Of a DNA stretch of 64,000 bases, positions 1 to 7,750 are shown in pieces (position 1 is the first letter of the stretch; each line of letters opens with the position of its first letter). Source of the DNA: CAMLJR01 sp964631955. GTDB lineage: Bacteria > Pseudomonadota > Gammaproteobacteria > Pseudomonadales > CAMLJR01. The stretch covers positions 1 through 64,000 of the forward strand of contig CAZWBA010000008.1 in the NCBI GenBank assembly GCA_964631955.1, read 5' to 3'. Under the pieces are notes generated by a model. The model saw only the letters and a program-made list of their open reading frames with translations. It did no database searches and was not told the origin of the DNA. Made by a program: the position numbers and the translations under genes.

Positions 1-1
1 G

Positions 2-592
2 GCGCCGAGCTGGGGCGGCATGATCAACGGCATGATGACGCTGAGCGGTGCGTGGCATAAATTGCGCGACGATCCGATTCTGCGCTTCCTCGTCGTATCG
101 CTTTCGTTCTACGGCATGTCGACCTTCGAAGGCCCGATGATGTCGATCAAAACCGTCAACGCACTTTCGCACAACACCGACTGGACGATTGGACACGTGC
201 ACTCAGGCGCGCTCGGCTGGGTGGCGATGATTTCGATCGGCGCGACCTACCATTTGATTCCGATTCTGTTCGGTCGCAAAAAGATGTACAGCACGCCGCT
301 CGTCAATGCGCATTTCTGGTTGTCGACGATCGGCACCGTGCTCTACATCGCGTCGATGTGGGTAAACGGCATCATGCAGGGTCTGATGTGGCGCGCCTAC
401 AACAACGACGGCACGCTCACTTACAGCTTCGCGCAATCGGTGCTCGCCAGTCATCCGGGGTATCTCGTGCGTCTTGCCGGCGGCGCGCTGTTTTTACTCG
501 GCATGCTGCTGATGGCTTACAACCTCTGGCAAACGGCGCGCACAACAACCATGGATGAACGCGACGCCGCCACACCTTTGCAAACCGCTTGA
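2..592 (+). CDS. ccoN: Cytochrome cbb3 oxidase subunit I, 3' part (cut by window edge)
   Basis: C-terminal 196 residues of the catalytic, haem b and haem b3/CuB subunit of the cbb3 terminal oxidase, which reduces O2 to water at the inner membrane with high affinity. The frame is open to the left edge, so the start lies outside the window. A GHVHSG motif (HxH about 65 residues into the fragment) matches the helix that carries the axial ligands of haem b3 and haem b in cbb3 enzymes. Several hydrophobic helices follow and the tail is short and polar. The CuB histidines would lie upstream and cannot be checked. The stop is 13 bases before the ccoO start, as expected for one ccoNOQP transcript. 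Confidence 0.95.
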   Translation, partial: APSWGGMINGMMTLSGAWHKLRDDPILRFLVVSLSFYGMSTFEGPMMSIKTVNALSHNTDWTIGHVHSGALGWVAMISIGATYHLIPILFGRKKMYSTPLVNAHFWLSTIGTVLYIASMWVNGIMQGLMWRAYNNDGTLTYSFAQSVLASHPGYLVRLAGGALFLLGMLLMAYNLWQTARTTTMDERDAATPLQTA

Positions 593-605
593 TGGGGAAG
601 TCATC

Positions 606-1214
606 GTGAATCATGCCCTCGTGGAGAAACATATCGGCCTGATGATCGTGCTCATTGTGGTCGCGATCAGTTTTGGCGGTCTCGTCGAAATCGTTCCATT
701 GCTGTTTCAGAAAGAAACCACCGCGCCCGCGCCGGGCCTGAAGCCGCTGACCGCGCTGCAGCTCGAAGGGCGCGACGTGTATATCCGCGAAGGCTGCCAT
801 GTCTGTCACACGCAGATGATTCGCACCCTGCGCGCGGAAGTCGAACGCTACGGCCATTATTCCGAAGCCGATGAATTCGTTTACGACTATCCCTTCCTCT
901 GGGGATCGAAACGCACCGGCCCCGATCTCGCGCGTGTCGGCGGGCGCTATTCCGATGAATGGCATCGCGCGCATTTATTCAATCCGCGCGATGTCGTTCC
1001 CGAATCGATCATGCCGTCATATCCCTGGCTGTTCGACAACATTCTCGATGGCAAACTCACGCCGAAAAAATTCGAGGCATTGCGCGGCCTCGGTGTGCCG
1101 TATTCGAACGACGATATCGCCGGCGCCAGCGCGGCGGTGACCGGCCGCTCCGAAGCCGAAGCGTTGATCGCGTATCTGCAACAACTGGGTACGGTGCGCC
1201 CCCACCGTCAATGA
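606..1214 (+). CDS. ccoO: Cytochrome cbb3 oxidase subunit II (mono-haem c)
   Basis: Membrane-anchored c-type cytochrome of the cbb3 oxidase, passing electrons to CcoN. One N-terminal transmembrane helix (about residues 9-33) is followed by the conserved GLVEIVPL stretch and a single haem-binding CHVCH motif (Cys64, Cys67, His68). Met136 in the ESIMPSYPW segment is the likely axial ligand. I chose the GTG at 606 because GGGGAAG at 594-600 sits 5 bases upstream and the protein then begins like other CcoO proteins. The ATG at 555 would add 17 residues overlapping ccoN. At 202 residues the length is normal for the family. Confidence 0.95.
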   Translation: MNHALVEKHIGLMIVLIVVAISFGGLVEIVPLLFQKETTAPAPGLKPLTALQLEGRDVYIREGCHVCHTQMIRTLRAEVERYGHYSEADEFVYDYPFLWGSKRTGPDLARVGGRYSDEWHRAHLFNPRDVVPESIMPSYPWLFDNILDGKLTPKKFEALRGLGVPYSNDDIAGASAAVTGRSEAEALIAYLQQLGTVRPHRQ

Positions 1215-1223
1215 GTCCTGCAC

Positions 1224-1418
1224 ATGAATTTCGACACGGTTAGTTTCATCTCGATGGAAGCCCTTCGCAGCTTGGCGACAGTGTTAGCTTTCGGCGCATT
1301 TATCGCGGTCTGCGTGTGGGCCTATAGCAGCAAACGTCGCGATGATTTCGAAGAGGCGGCGAATCTTCCCTTTGCGGACGATCATTCTTCCCGCGACACC
1401 GGAGATAAACATTCATGA
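1224..1418 (+). CDS. ccoQ: Cbb3 oxidase small subunit CcoQ/FixQ
   Basis: A 64-residue single-span protein with a hydrophobic helix at about residues 12-33, followed by a basic patch (SSKRRDD) and an acidic tail. This is the usual layout of FixQ/CcoQ, a small subunit that stabilises the interaction of CcoP with the oxidase core. It lies between ccoO and ccoP, and its stop overlaps the ccoP start (ATGA at 1415-1418), so the two are probably translationally coupled. Identification rests mainly on size, topology and position, because the family is poorly conserved. Confidence 0.9.
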   Translation: MNFDTVSFISMEALRSLATVLAFGAFIAVCVWAYSSKRRDDFEEAANLPFADDHSSRDTGDKHS

Positions 1419-2299
1419 GCGCGTTCTGGAGTTTGTGGATTATCGGCCTCACCGCACTCACGCTGACCGGCATTTGCTGGATCCTGTTCGCCAATCGCAA
1501 AACCACCGGCGGCGGTCCCGACGGCACCACCGGACACAGCTACGATGGCATCGACGAATACGACAATCCGCTGCCGGCGTGGTGGTTTTACATGTTCGTC
1601 ATCACCATCGTTTTTGCACTCGGTTATTTAATTGCCTTTCCCGGCCTCGGCGCGTTCAAGGGCACGCTGGGCTGGTCGTCGACGGGACAATTGCAACACG
1701 ATGCGGCGAAGGCCGAAGCACAGTATGGACCGCTGTTTGCGAAATTCGCCGGCATGCCCATCGGGGAAGTCGCGAAAGATCCGCAGGCATTGAAAATGGG
1801 ACAGCGTTTATTCGCGAGTCATTGCGCGCAATGCCACGGCGCCGATGCGCGCGGCAGTTTCGGCTTTCCCAATCTTGTCGATAACGACTGGCTCTACGGC
1901 GGCGAACCCGAACAGATCGCGCAAACGATTGCGCATGGCCGCAACGGCATGATGCCGCCGTGGGAAGCGGCGCTCGGCAACCAGGGTGTCGTCGACGTTG
2001 CCAGTTACGTCATTTCGCTGAGCGGCCGCCAAGCCGATGAAAACTCAGCGAAGGCAGGCCAGGAAAAATTCGCCCTTTATTGCAGCGCCTGTCACGGCGC
2101 CGACGGCAAGGGCAATATCGCGATGGGCGCGCCGAACCTGACCGACGATGTGTGGTTGTACGGCGGTTCGCCGCTGATGATTCAACAAACCATACGCAGC
2201 GGTCGCAGCAATATGATGCCCGAATGGGACAAGCGGCTCGGCGCGGAGCGCGTGCATTTGCTGGCTGCCTACGTTTACAGCCTCTCGCATTCGCAGTGA
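1415..2299 (+). CDS. ccoP: Cytochrome cbb3 oxidase subunit III (di-haem c)
   Basis: Di-haem cytochrome c subunit that receives electrons from soluble cytochromes in the periplasm. Two hydrophobic segments (about residues 5-26 and 55-76) are separated by the conserved EYDNPLPAWW region. Two cytochrome c domains follow, with haem sites CAQCH (Cys137, Cys140, His141) and CSACH (Cys223, Cys226, His227). Each domain contains a GRNGMMPPW or GRSNMMPEW segment that supplies the distal methionine. Length 294 residues is typical. It is the last oxidase structural gene; about 100 bases with two palindromes separate it from ccoG. Confidence 0.96.
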   Translation: MSAFWSLWIIGLTALTLTGICWILFANRKTTGGGPDGTTGHSYDGIDEYDNPLPAWWFYMFVITIVFALGYLIAFPGLGAFKGTLGWSSTGQLQHDAAKAEAQYGPLFAKFAGMPIGEVAKDPQALKMGQRLFASHCAQCHGADARGSFGFPNLVDNDWLYGGEPEQIAQTIAHGRNGMMPPWEAALGNQGVVDVASYVISLSGRQADENSAKAGQEKFALYCSACHGADGKGNIAMGAPNLTDDVWLYGGSPLMIQQTIRSGRSNMMPEWDKRLGAERVHLLAAYVYSLSHSQ

Positions 2300-2325
2300 A
2301 ATTGATTTGGCACGAAACACATTCC

Positions 2326-2395
2326 CTCCTTTAATCAAAGGAGAGTCAGGGAGGATTTAAATCCCTCTCAATCCCCCTTGCATCAAAGGGGGAGG
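2326..2395. repeat. Pair of short palindromes between ccoP and ccoG
   Basis: Two hairpin-forming inverted repeats. The first is CTCCTTT-AATC-AAAGGAG (2326-2343). The second is CCCCCTT-(6 nt)-AAGGGGG (2373-2392). Their core (CTCCCTTT…AAAGGGGG-like) recurs at 6626-6645 and 50296-50320, so this is a small dispersed repeat family and not a chance hairpin. Neither hairpin is followed by a T-run that would make it a clear terminator. Its right arm overlaps the ccoG ribosome-binding site. Confidence 0.75.
2388..2395 (+). promoter_or_regulatory. ccoG ribosome-binding site inside a palindrome arm
   Basis: GGGGGAGG ends 7 bases before the ccoG ATG and is by far the best Shine-Dalgarno match there. The same bases form the right arm of the inverted repeat at 2373-2392, so an mRNA hairpin could mask part of it. 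This overlap is read directly from the sequence; any regulatory effect is inference. Confidence 0.6.
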
Positions 2396-2402
2396 TAAAG
2401 AC

Positions 2403-3857
2403 ATGAGCGAACCCGAGAAAATCCCCCACAAAGAAATCGCCGTCGAACAATTCGCCCCCGCCGAAGTGGGCGAACTGGATTTGTATCAGCGCCGCGAAAA
2501 AATTTATACGCGCAGCATCGAAGGATTTTTTCAGCGCATCCGCCTCTATACGGGCTGGCCACTGCTGCTCGGTTATTTTCTGCTGCCGTGGTTCAACTGG
2601 GGCGAACGTCCGGCTGTGCTGTTCGATCTGCCCGCACGCAAATTTTATATTTTCGGTCTCACCTTCTGGCCGCAGGATTTTCCGCTGCTCGCCGGCCTGC
2701 TCATCATTGCCGCATTCTCACTGTTTGCCGTCACCGTATGGGCGGGGCGTGTCTGGTGCGGCTATACCTGCCCGCAAACGGTGTGGACCGCCATTTTCAT
2801 GTGGGCGGAACAGATCACCGAAGGCAGCCGCAATCAGCGCATCAAGCTCGACAAGGCGCCGTGGAGCCTGAATAAATACCTGCGAAAATTTTCCAAGCAC
2901 GGCCTGTGGATCGGTGTTGCGTTCGCCACCGGTATGACTTTCATCGGATATTTTTCGCCGATACGCCAGCTCGTGGCGAATACCTTCACACTGAATCTGT
3001 CGCTCATGGAAGCCGCGTGGATTTTCTTTTTCACCTGCGCGACGTATATCAATGCCGGCTGGCTGCGCGAACAGGTGTGTCTGTACATGTGCCCCTACGC
3101 GCGTTTTCAGTCGGTAATGTTCGATCGCGATACGCTGATCGTGTCCTACGACAGCGCGCGCGGCGAAAAGCGCGGCCCGCGTAAAAATACCCTGCATACC
3201 ACCCGCGACAATGGCGATCCCAAAGCCAGCGGGCTCGGCGACTGCATCGACTGCAATATCTGCGTGCAGGTTTGCCCCACCGGCATCGATATTCGCGACG
3301 GCCTGCAGTATCAATGCATCAACTGCGCGCTCTGTATCGATGGCTGCAATTCGGTGATGGATAAAATGGGTTACCCGCGTGGCCTGATTCGCTACACCAC
3401 CGAAAATTCGCTCGCGGGAAAACCTTACAACTGGTTGCGCCCCCGCCTGCTCGGCTACGGTATCGCCGTGGTGGTGATGATCGGCTTCTTCATATTCATG
3501 CTGGGCACGCGCATTCCGTTGCGTGTCGATGTGCTGCGCGAACGCGATCATCTCTATCGCCTCACCAGCGATGGCCTGGTCGAAAATACGTACACGCTGC
3601 GCGTGATCAATATGGATGAACGTTCGCATCATTACCGCATCGGGAGCGCGGGACTGGATGGCGCCACGCTGACAGGCGCCACCCGTATCGCGGTCGACGG
3701 CGGCGACATGAAAGAACTCGCGCTGCGTTTCACCATCGATCCGACCTTATTGAGCAGTACGCGCATCCCGCTGACATTCCATATCATCAACGAAGAAAAT
3801 CCGAACCATTCGATCACGGTGGAAACCGGTTTCTTCGGACCGAGGACACGTCGATGA
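2403..3857 (+). CDS. ccoG: Cbb3 oxidase maturation ferredoxin-type protein CcoG (FixG)
   Basis: Polytopic iron-sulfur protein of the CcoGHIS assembly set; CcoG is reported to reduce copper for insertion into the oxidase. Hydrophobic spans occur near residues 48-65, 76-113, 160-183 and 201-216, with a further span at about 350-368 after the cluster domain. Two [4Fe-4S] motifs are visible, CIDCNICVQVCP and CINCALCIDGCN, at about residues 281-319. The C-terminal 110 residues form a periplasmic FixG accessory domain with an Ig-like pattern. Length 484 is normal. The start follows a strong GGGGGAGG site, and the stop overlaps the ccoH start by ATGA. Confidence 0.95.
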   Translation: MSEPEKIPHKEIAVEQFAPAEVGELDLYQRREKIYTRSIEGFFQRIRLYTGWPLLLGYFLLPWFNWGERPAVLFDLPARKFYIFGLTFWPQDFPLLAGLLIIAAFSLFAVTVWAGRVWCGYTCPQTVWTAIFMWAEQITEGSRNQRIKLDKAPWSLNKYLRKFSKHGLWIGVAFATGMTFIGYFSPIRQLVANTFTLNLSLMEAAWIFFFTCATYINAGWLREQVCLYMCPYARFQSVMFDRDTLIVSYDSARGEKRGPRKNTLHTTRDNGDPKASGLGDCIDCNICVQVCPTGIDIRDGLQYQCINCALCIDGCNSVMDKMGYPRGLIRYTTENSLAGKPYNWLRPRLLGYGIAVVVMIGFFIFMLGTRIPLRVDVLRERDHLYRLTSDGLVENTYTLRVINMDERSHHYRIGSAGLDGATLTGATRIAVDGGDMKELALRFTIDPTLLSSTRIPLTFHIINEENPNHSITVETGFFGPRTRR

Positions 3858-4078
3858 ATACAGCGCCCCCTTCCACACCGCCACCTCAGCTGCCCTGGTA
3901 CAGGCAATTCTGGCCGTGGTTTCTGATCGTCCTGCCGGGCGCCGTGGTCATCGCCAGCCTGGTGACGATGAATATCGCATTCAAATATGCCGATCAGCCC
4001 GTTGCCGGCGATTACGAAAAACACGGGCTGACGGTGTTGCACAAAGCATCGAAAGAAAACCCTGACAAAGCGCAATGA
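3854..4078 (+). CDS. ccoH: Short CcoH/FixH-type cbb3 assembly protein
   Basis: A 74-residue protein with one transmembrane helix (about residues 19-39) preceded by PWYRQFWPWFLI, the N-terminal signature of FixH/CcoH, and followed by a short polar tail. FixH proteins are usually about 150-180 residues with a periplasmic domain; that domain is missing here. Both ends overlap neighbours by ATGA (with ccoG at 3854-3857 and ccoI at 4075-4078), so the gene is intact and coupled, not obviously frameshifted. CcoH is required for cbb3 complex assembly in species where it has been tested. Assignment comes from the N-terminal motif and position. Confidence 0.85.
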   Translation: MNTAPPSTPPPQLPWYRQFWPWFLIVLPGAVVIASLVTMNIAFKYADQPVAGDYEKHGLTVLHKASKENPDKAQ

Positions 4079-6705
4079 GCGAACGCGAATCTCCGGCATT
4101 GTCGACCGCATCCCCTCGCGGGGAGATAGCGGAGCGCGCGCCGGCCGCGCAGACACAGTGCTATCACTGCGGCCTGCCGATCGCCTCCGCCGTGCAATTC
4201 ACCGTGGCGATAAACGCTGTCGCCGAGCCTGTCTGCTGTCCGGGCTGCAAGGCGGTTGTGGAAACCATTTACGCGAGCGGTCTGCAAAATTATTACCGCT
4301 TCAGAAACAGCGACGAGCATTTTCGGGATGGCGGAAAAAAATTCCGGGATGAGATCGGCGCGCCAGTCACTCCCGTCGAATTTCTGTATCTCGACCAGCC
4401 CGAATTTCTCGAACGCTGGACCCACGTCGCCAGCGACAATCATCGCCTGTGCGAATTACTGATCGACGGGATGCACTGTGCCGCCTGCGTCTGGCTGCTC
4501 GAACAACGGCTGAAAAACCTCGCCGGCATCCGCCGCGTTCATATCGATTTCGACGGCGGACGCGGCAGTATCGAGTGGAATCCGGCGCAGGTGCAGCTCA
4601 GCGAAATCTGCGGCGCCATCGCCTCGCTCGGCTATAAACCCGAGCCCTATCGCGTCGATCGCGATGAGCAATTGCGTCAGCACGAACAGCGCACGATGCT
4701 GCGCCGGCTCGGTGTCGCCGGCATCGGCATGATGCAGGTCAGCATGCTGGCGCTCGGGCTGTATGCAGGCGCCATCGATGGCATCGAACCGGTGTACCGC
4801 AATTTTCTGCGCTGGGTGAGTTTGCTCGTGAGCATTCCCGTGCTGTTTTATTCGGGCGCGCCGTTCCTGACGGGTGCGTGGCGCAGCGTGCGCGCACGCA
4901 GGCCGGGCATGGATATGCCGATCGCTCTCGCGCTGATCCTCGCCTTCGGCGCCAGCGTTGTTGCCACCGCGCAGCAAAATGGCGAGGTGTATTTCGATTC
5001 GATCACCATGTTCGTTTTTTTATTGCTCGGTGCGCGCTACCTCGAAATGCGTGCGCGACATTTTCGCCACCAGGTCGGCGCCGATTTATTGCGCCTGCTG
5101 CCCAACGCTGCCATCAGGCTCGATGCCAGCGATAGACAGAGCATCGTACCGATCGATCAGTTGCAGGTCGGCGATCGCGTACTCGTGCGTTCGGGCGAAA
5201 CGATTCCCGCCGACGGATATTTGCTCGATACGCACGCGCAGGTGAACGAATCCGCCGTGAGCGGCGAATATCTTCCCGTCTCGAAGCGCTGCGGTGATGC
5301 GCTGATTGCCGGCACCCTCAACGGCGCCACCGCGCTAACGCTCGAAATCAGCGGCACCGGTGCGCAATTGCGCATCGCCGCGATTGAACGTCTCACGCGA
5401 CAGGCGCAGCAGTGGAAACCACGCCTCGCGCAGATCGCCGATCGCATCGCGAGCGCCTTCACGCTCGGCGTCATTGTGCTTTCCGCGCTCACCTATTTTG
5501 TCTGGAGCTGGGCGCCGTGGTCGTGGCTGGATTCGAGCCAGGCATTGTGGGTGACATTATCGGTGCTGGTGGTGAGCTGTCCCTGCGCGCTCGGCCTCGC
5601 CACCCCCATGGCGATCACCACCGCAACGAATGCGCTGCGCCGCGCGGGCATTCTCGTCACGCGCGCGCAGGTGTGGGAGCAGCTCGATCGCATCACCGAT
5701 GTCGTGTTCGATAAAACCGGCACGCTGAGTGAAGGCCGCGTCAGTGTTTCCGACGTCATCGCATGCGGCAGCCGCAGCGCCGATATCTGCCGCGATATAG
5801 CTGAAGCGTTAGAGGCCGGCTCGTCGCACCCCATCGCGCAGGCCTTCATGACAGGCGCGATCACTCCCGCGCTGGAGCGCAACGAAAAAGTGGGTGAAGG
5901 CATCGAAGGCGTTATCGCAGGGCGACGCTACCGGCTCGGCAAACCGTGCTATGCCGCGCAATTATTTGCCGGCGACAACGAGGAGGAGTCGGTTGAGGCC
6001 CTGCGCACCGGCAAGCAGTACGGTCACTGGATTCTGCTCGCCGACAGCGAAGGTCCGCTGTGCTGGTTTCGCCTGCAGGACCGCCTGCGCGACGACGCAC
6101 CTGCCACGGTTGACGCACTGCAGCAGCGCGGCCTGCGCATCCATCTGCTGAGCGGCGACAGCTCCGACAGCGCGGCCGAACTCGGCATGCAGTTACAGAT
6201 CGACCGCGTCGAAAGCGGCGCGTCACCCGAACGCAAATTGCAGTATCTCGCCGCCCTGCAGCGCAGCGGCCGGCATGTGCTGATGGTCGGCGATGGCATC
6301 AACGATATTCCCGTACTCGCCGCGGCCGATATTTCCGTCGCCATGAGCGGCGCATCGCAGCTCGCAAAAACCACCGCCGACTGCATTCTGCTCGCGCCGC
6401 AACTGCAGCGCCTGACCACCCTGTTCGACGGTGCCAGAAAAACGCGCGTCATCGTGCGGCAGAATTTACTGTGGGCCCTGCTCTATAACGTCGTCGCCAT
6501 GCCGCTGGCCGCAGCCGGTCTGATCGCGCCGTGGCTGGCAGCCGTGGGCATGTCGGGGAGTTCGCTCCTCGTCACCGCCAATGCATTGCGTCTAAAAAAT
6601 TGCGCCGCTCAAATCGCCCCTCGCCTCCCTTTAGCCAAAGGGGGAAATGATTCGGCGGGTAAAAACAGTGACGACTCCGATTCGAAGCGCGCGCGGGAGG
6701 TTTGA
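4075..6705 (+). CDS. ccoI: Copper-transporting P1B-type ATPase CcoI (FixI)
   Basis: P-type ATPase that moves copper across the inner membrane for assembly of the cbb3 binuclear centre. An N-terminal cysteine-rich region (CYHC near residue 30, CCPGC near 56) precedes a heavy-metal-associated domain with MHCAAC (Cys135, Cys138). The transmembrane metal site is CPC at Cys502-Pro-Cys504, the phosphorylation motif DKTGT starts at Asp546, and the hinge GDGIND starts at Gly739. Length is 876 residues, slightly long for the family. The last 25 or so residues are low-complexity and partly encoded by a palindromic repeat (6626-6645). The start overlaps ccoH and the stop overlaps ccoS. Confidence 0.96.
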   Translation: MSERESPALSTASPRGEIAERAPAAQTQCYHCGLPIASAVQFTVAINAVAEPVCCPGCKAVVETIYASGLQNYYRFRNSDEHFRDGGKKFRDEIGAPVTPVEFLYLDQPEFLERWTHVASDNHRLCELLIDGMHCAACVWLLEQRLKNLAGIRRVHIDFDGGRGSIEWNPAQVQLSEICGAIASLGYKPEPYRVDRDEQLRQHEQRTMLRRLGVAGIGMMQVSMLALGLYAGAIDGIEPVYRNFLRWVSLLVSIPVLFYSGAPFLTGAWRSVRARRPGMDMPIALALILAFGASVVATAQQNGEVYFDSITMFVFLLLGARYLEMRARHFRHQVGADLLRLLPNAAIRLDASDRQSIVPIDQLQVGDRVLVRSGETIPADGYLLDTHAQVNESAVSGEYLPVSKRCGDALIAGTLNGATALTLEISGTGAQLRIAAIERLTRQAQQWKPRLAQIADRIASAFTLGVIVLSALTYFVWSWAPWSWLDSSQALWVTLSVLVVSCPCALGLATPMAITTATNALRRAGILVTRAQVWEQLDRITDVVFDKTGTLSEGRVSVSDVIACGSRSADICRDIAEALEAGSSHPIAQAFMTGAITPALERNEKVGEGIEGVIAGRRYRLGKPCYAAQLFAGDNEEESVEALRTGKQYGHWILLADSEGPLCWFRLQDRLRDDAPATVDALQQRGLRIHLLSGDSSDSAAELGMQLQIDRVESGASPERKLQYLAALQRSGRHVLMVGDGINDIPVLAAADISVAMSGASQLAKTTADCILLAPQLQRLTTLFDGARKTRVIVRQNLLWALLYNVVAMPLAAAGLIAPWLAAVGMSGSSLLVTANALRLKNCAAQIAPRLPLAKGGNDSAGKNSDDSDSKRAREV
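6626..6645. repeat. Palindrome of the CTCCCTTT family inside the ccoI 3' end
   Basis: TCCCTTT-AGCC-AAAGGGGGA, matching the repeat at 2373-2392 and 50296-50320. It is read in frame as part of the CcoI tail (LPLAKGGN), which lies beyond the last transmembrane helices and is not conserved in CcoI proteins. Confidence 0.65.
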
Positions 6706-6857
6706 TGGAAGCCTTATTTTTTCTCATTCCACTGGCACTGATTTTCTGCGTGCTGACCGTGAAGGCATTTTTCTGGGCGGTCAGTCATCGGCAATTCGAA
6801 AATCTCGACAGCGCCGCGCGCAGCATTCTGTTCGACGATGAAGATATGAAACCGTGA
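6705..6857 (+). CDS. ccoS: Cbb3 oxidase maturation protein CcoS
   Basis: A 50-residue membrane protein: one N-terminal hydrophobic helix (residues 3-25, including LFFLIPLALIF) followed by a conserved W-x-x-x-x-x-Q-F-x-N-L-D segment and an acidic end (ILFDDED). This is the CcoS/FixS pattern. FixS/CcoS is needed for insertion of haem b and copper into the oxidase. Its ATG overlaps the ccoI stop (TGATG at 6703-6707), and its own stop overlaps the start of the next gene in the same way. GGGAGG at 6694-6699 inside ccoI is the likely ribosome-binding site. Confidence 0.92.
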   Translation: MEALFFLIPLALIFCVLTVKAFFWAVSHRQFENLDSAARSILFDDEDMKP

Positions 6858-7750
6858 TGCTGACGTCGATCATCCTGCCCGCCTTTCTGCTCGGCTTCAT
6901 GGGCAGCGCGCACTGCCTCGGCATGTGCGGCGGCATCAGTGCAGCACTCGGCGCCGCCAATGCACAGCGGCGGTTTTCACTGAGCCTCGCCTACAACATC
7001 GGCCGCCTGCTCAGTTACACACTGCTCGGCGCGCTGGTCGGCACGCTTGCGCAGGGTTTGTCGCAGCCGCTGCTGCAATGGCTGCCGCAGGGCGCCAAAG
7101 GCCTGCGCAGTCTCGCGGGCCTGATGGTTATCGCGATGGGGTTTTATGTTGCGGGCTGGTGGCGCGGGCTCGCCCGGCTCGAACGTCTCGGCGGCTATTT
7201 ATGGCGGCATATCCAGCCGCTCACACGTCCGCTGCTGCCGCCGAAAAGTGCCGGCTCGGCGCTGCTGCTCGGTGAATTGTGGGGATTTCTGCCGTGCGGG
7301 CTCGTCTATTCGAGCCTGACCTGGGCCGCGATCAATGCGGATGCCATCGAAGGCGCGCTATGGATGGCGGCATTCGGATTCGGCACCCTGCCCGCCATGC
7401 TGGCGGTTGCGCACGGCGGCAGTTATGTACAGGCCTGGAAGCGGCGGCCCGCAATTCGCAATGCCGCAGCGCTGGCACTGATTGCGGCGGGAATCATCGC
7501 TGCGGTCATGCCGTGGCAGCATGCATCGCACCACCACGCGCCGCCCCCCGAACCATCTGGACCCGCGATTCCCCACGAACACCTGCATCAACATCACGCC
7601 CACTCAGGCGCGACCATGATCGGGAGAACCGCATCTGCGATCGCCAGCGCACGTATCGCGCGAAACCTGCTTGACGCAAATCAACACGTCCGCGCAGCGT
7701 CGGTATTACTCTGCAAGGCATCGCCTTCCCCGATATCCAGCGGAGATTGA
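6857..7750 (+). CDS. TauE/SafE-type membrane protein of the cbb3 cluster
   Basis: Polytopic membrane protein of the sulfite exporter TauE/SafE (UreH-like) family, a usual last member of cco clusters in gammaproteobacteria. The diagnostic GSAHCLGMCGG motif is at about residues 16-26, and LWGFLPCGLVYSSL lies in the second half; about six hydrophobic spans are visible. The end carries a histidine-rich stretch (ASHHHAPPPE…HEHLHQHHAHSG) and then about 45 residues of ordinary composition. That extension is longer than I would expect for the family. The transported substrate is unknown; the conserved Cys residues and His cluster suggest metal handling (inference). It starts inside the ccoS stop and ends inside the hemN start. 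Confidence 0.85.
   Translation: MLTSIILPAFLLGFMGSAHCLGMCGGISAALGAANAQRRFSLSLAYNIGRLLSYTLLGALVGTLAQGLSQPLLQWLPQGAKGLRSLAGLMVIAMGFYVAGWWRGLARLERLGGYLWRHIQPLTRPLLPPKSAGSALLLGELWGFLPCGLVYSSLTWAAINADAIEGALWMAAFGFGTLPAMLAVAHGGSYVQAWKRRPAIRNAAALALIAAGIIAAVMPWQHASHHHAPPPEPSGPAIPHEHLHQHHAHSGATMIGRTASAIASARIARNLLDANQHVRAASVLLCKASPSPISSGD

Noticed and set aside
2718..3632. Long minus-strand open frame opposite ccoG (about 300 codons)
   Set aside because: The plus strand encodes a complete CcoG. The antisense product is His/Arg-rich and has no family pattern or ribosome-binding site; it is a by-product of GC-rich codon use.
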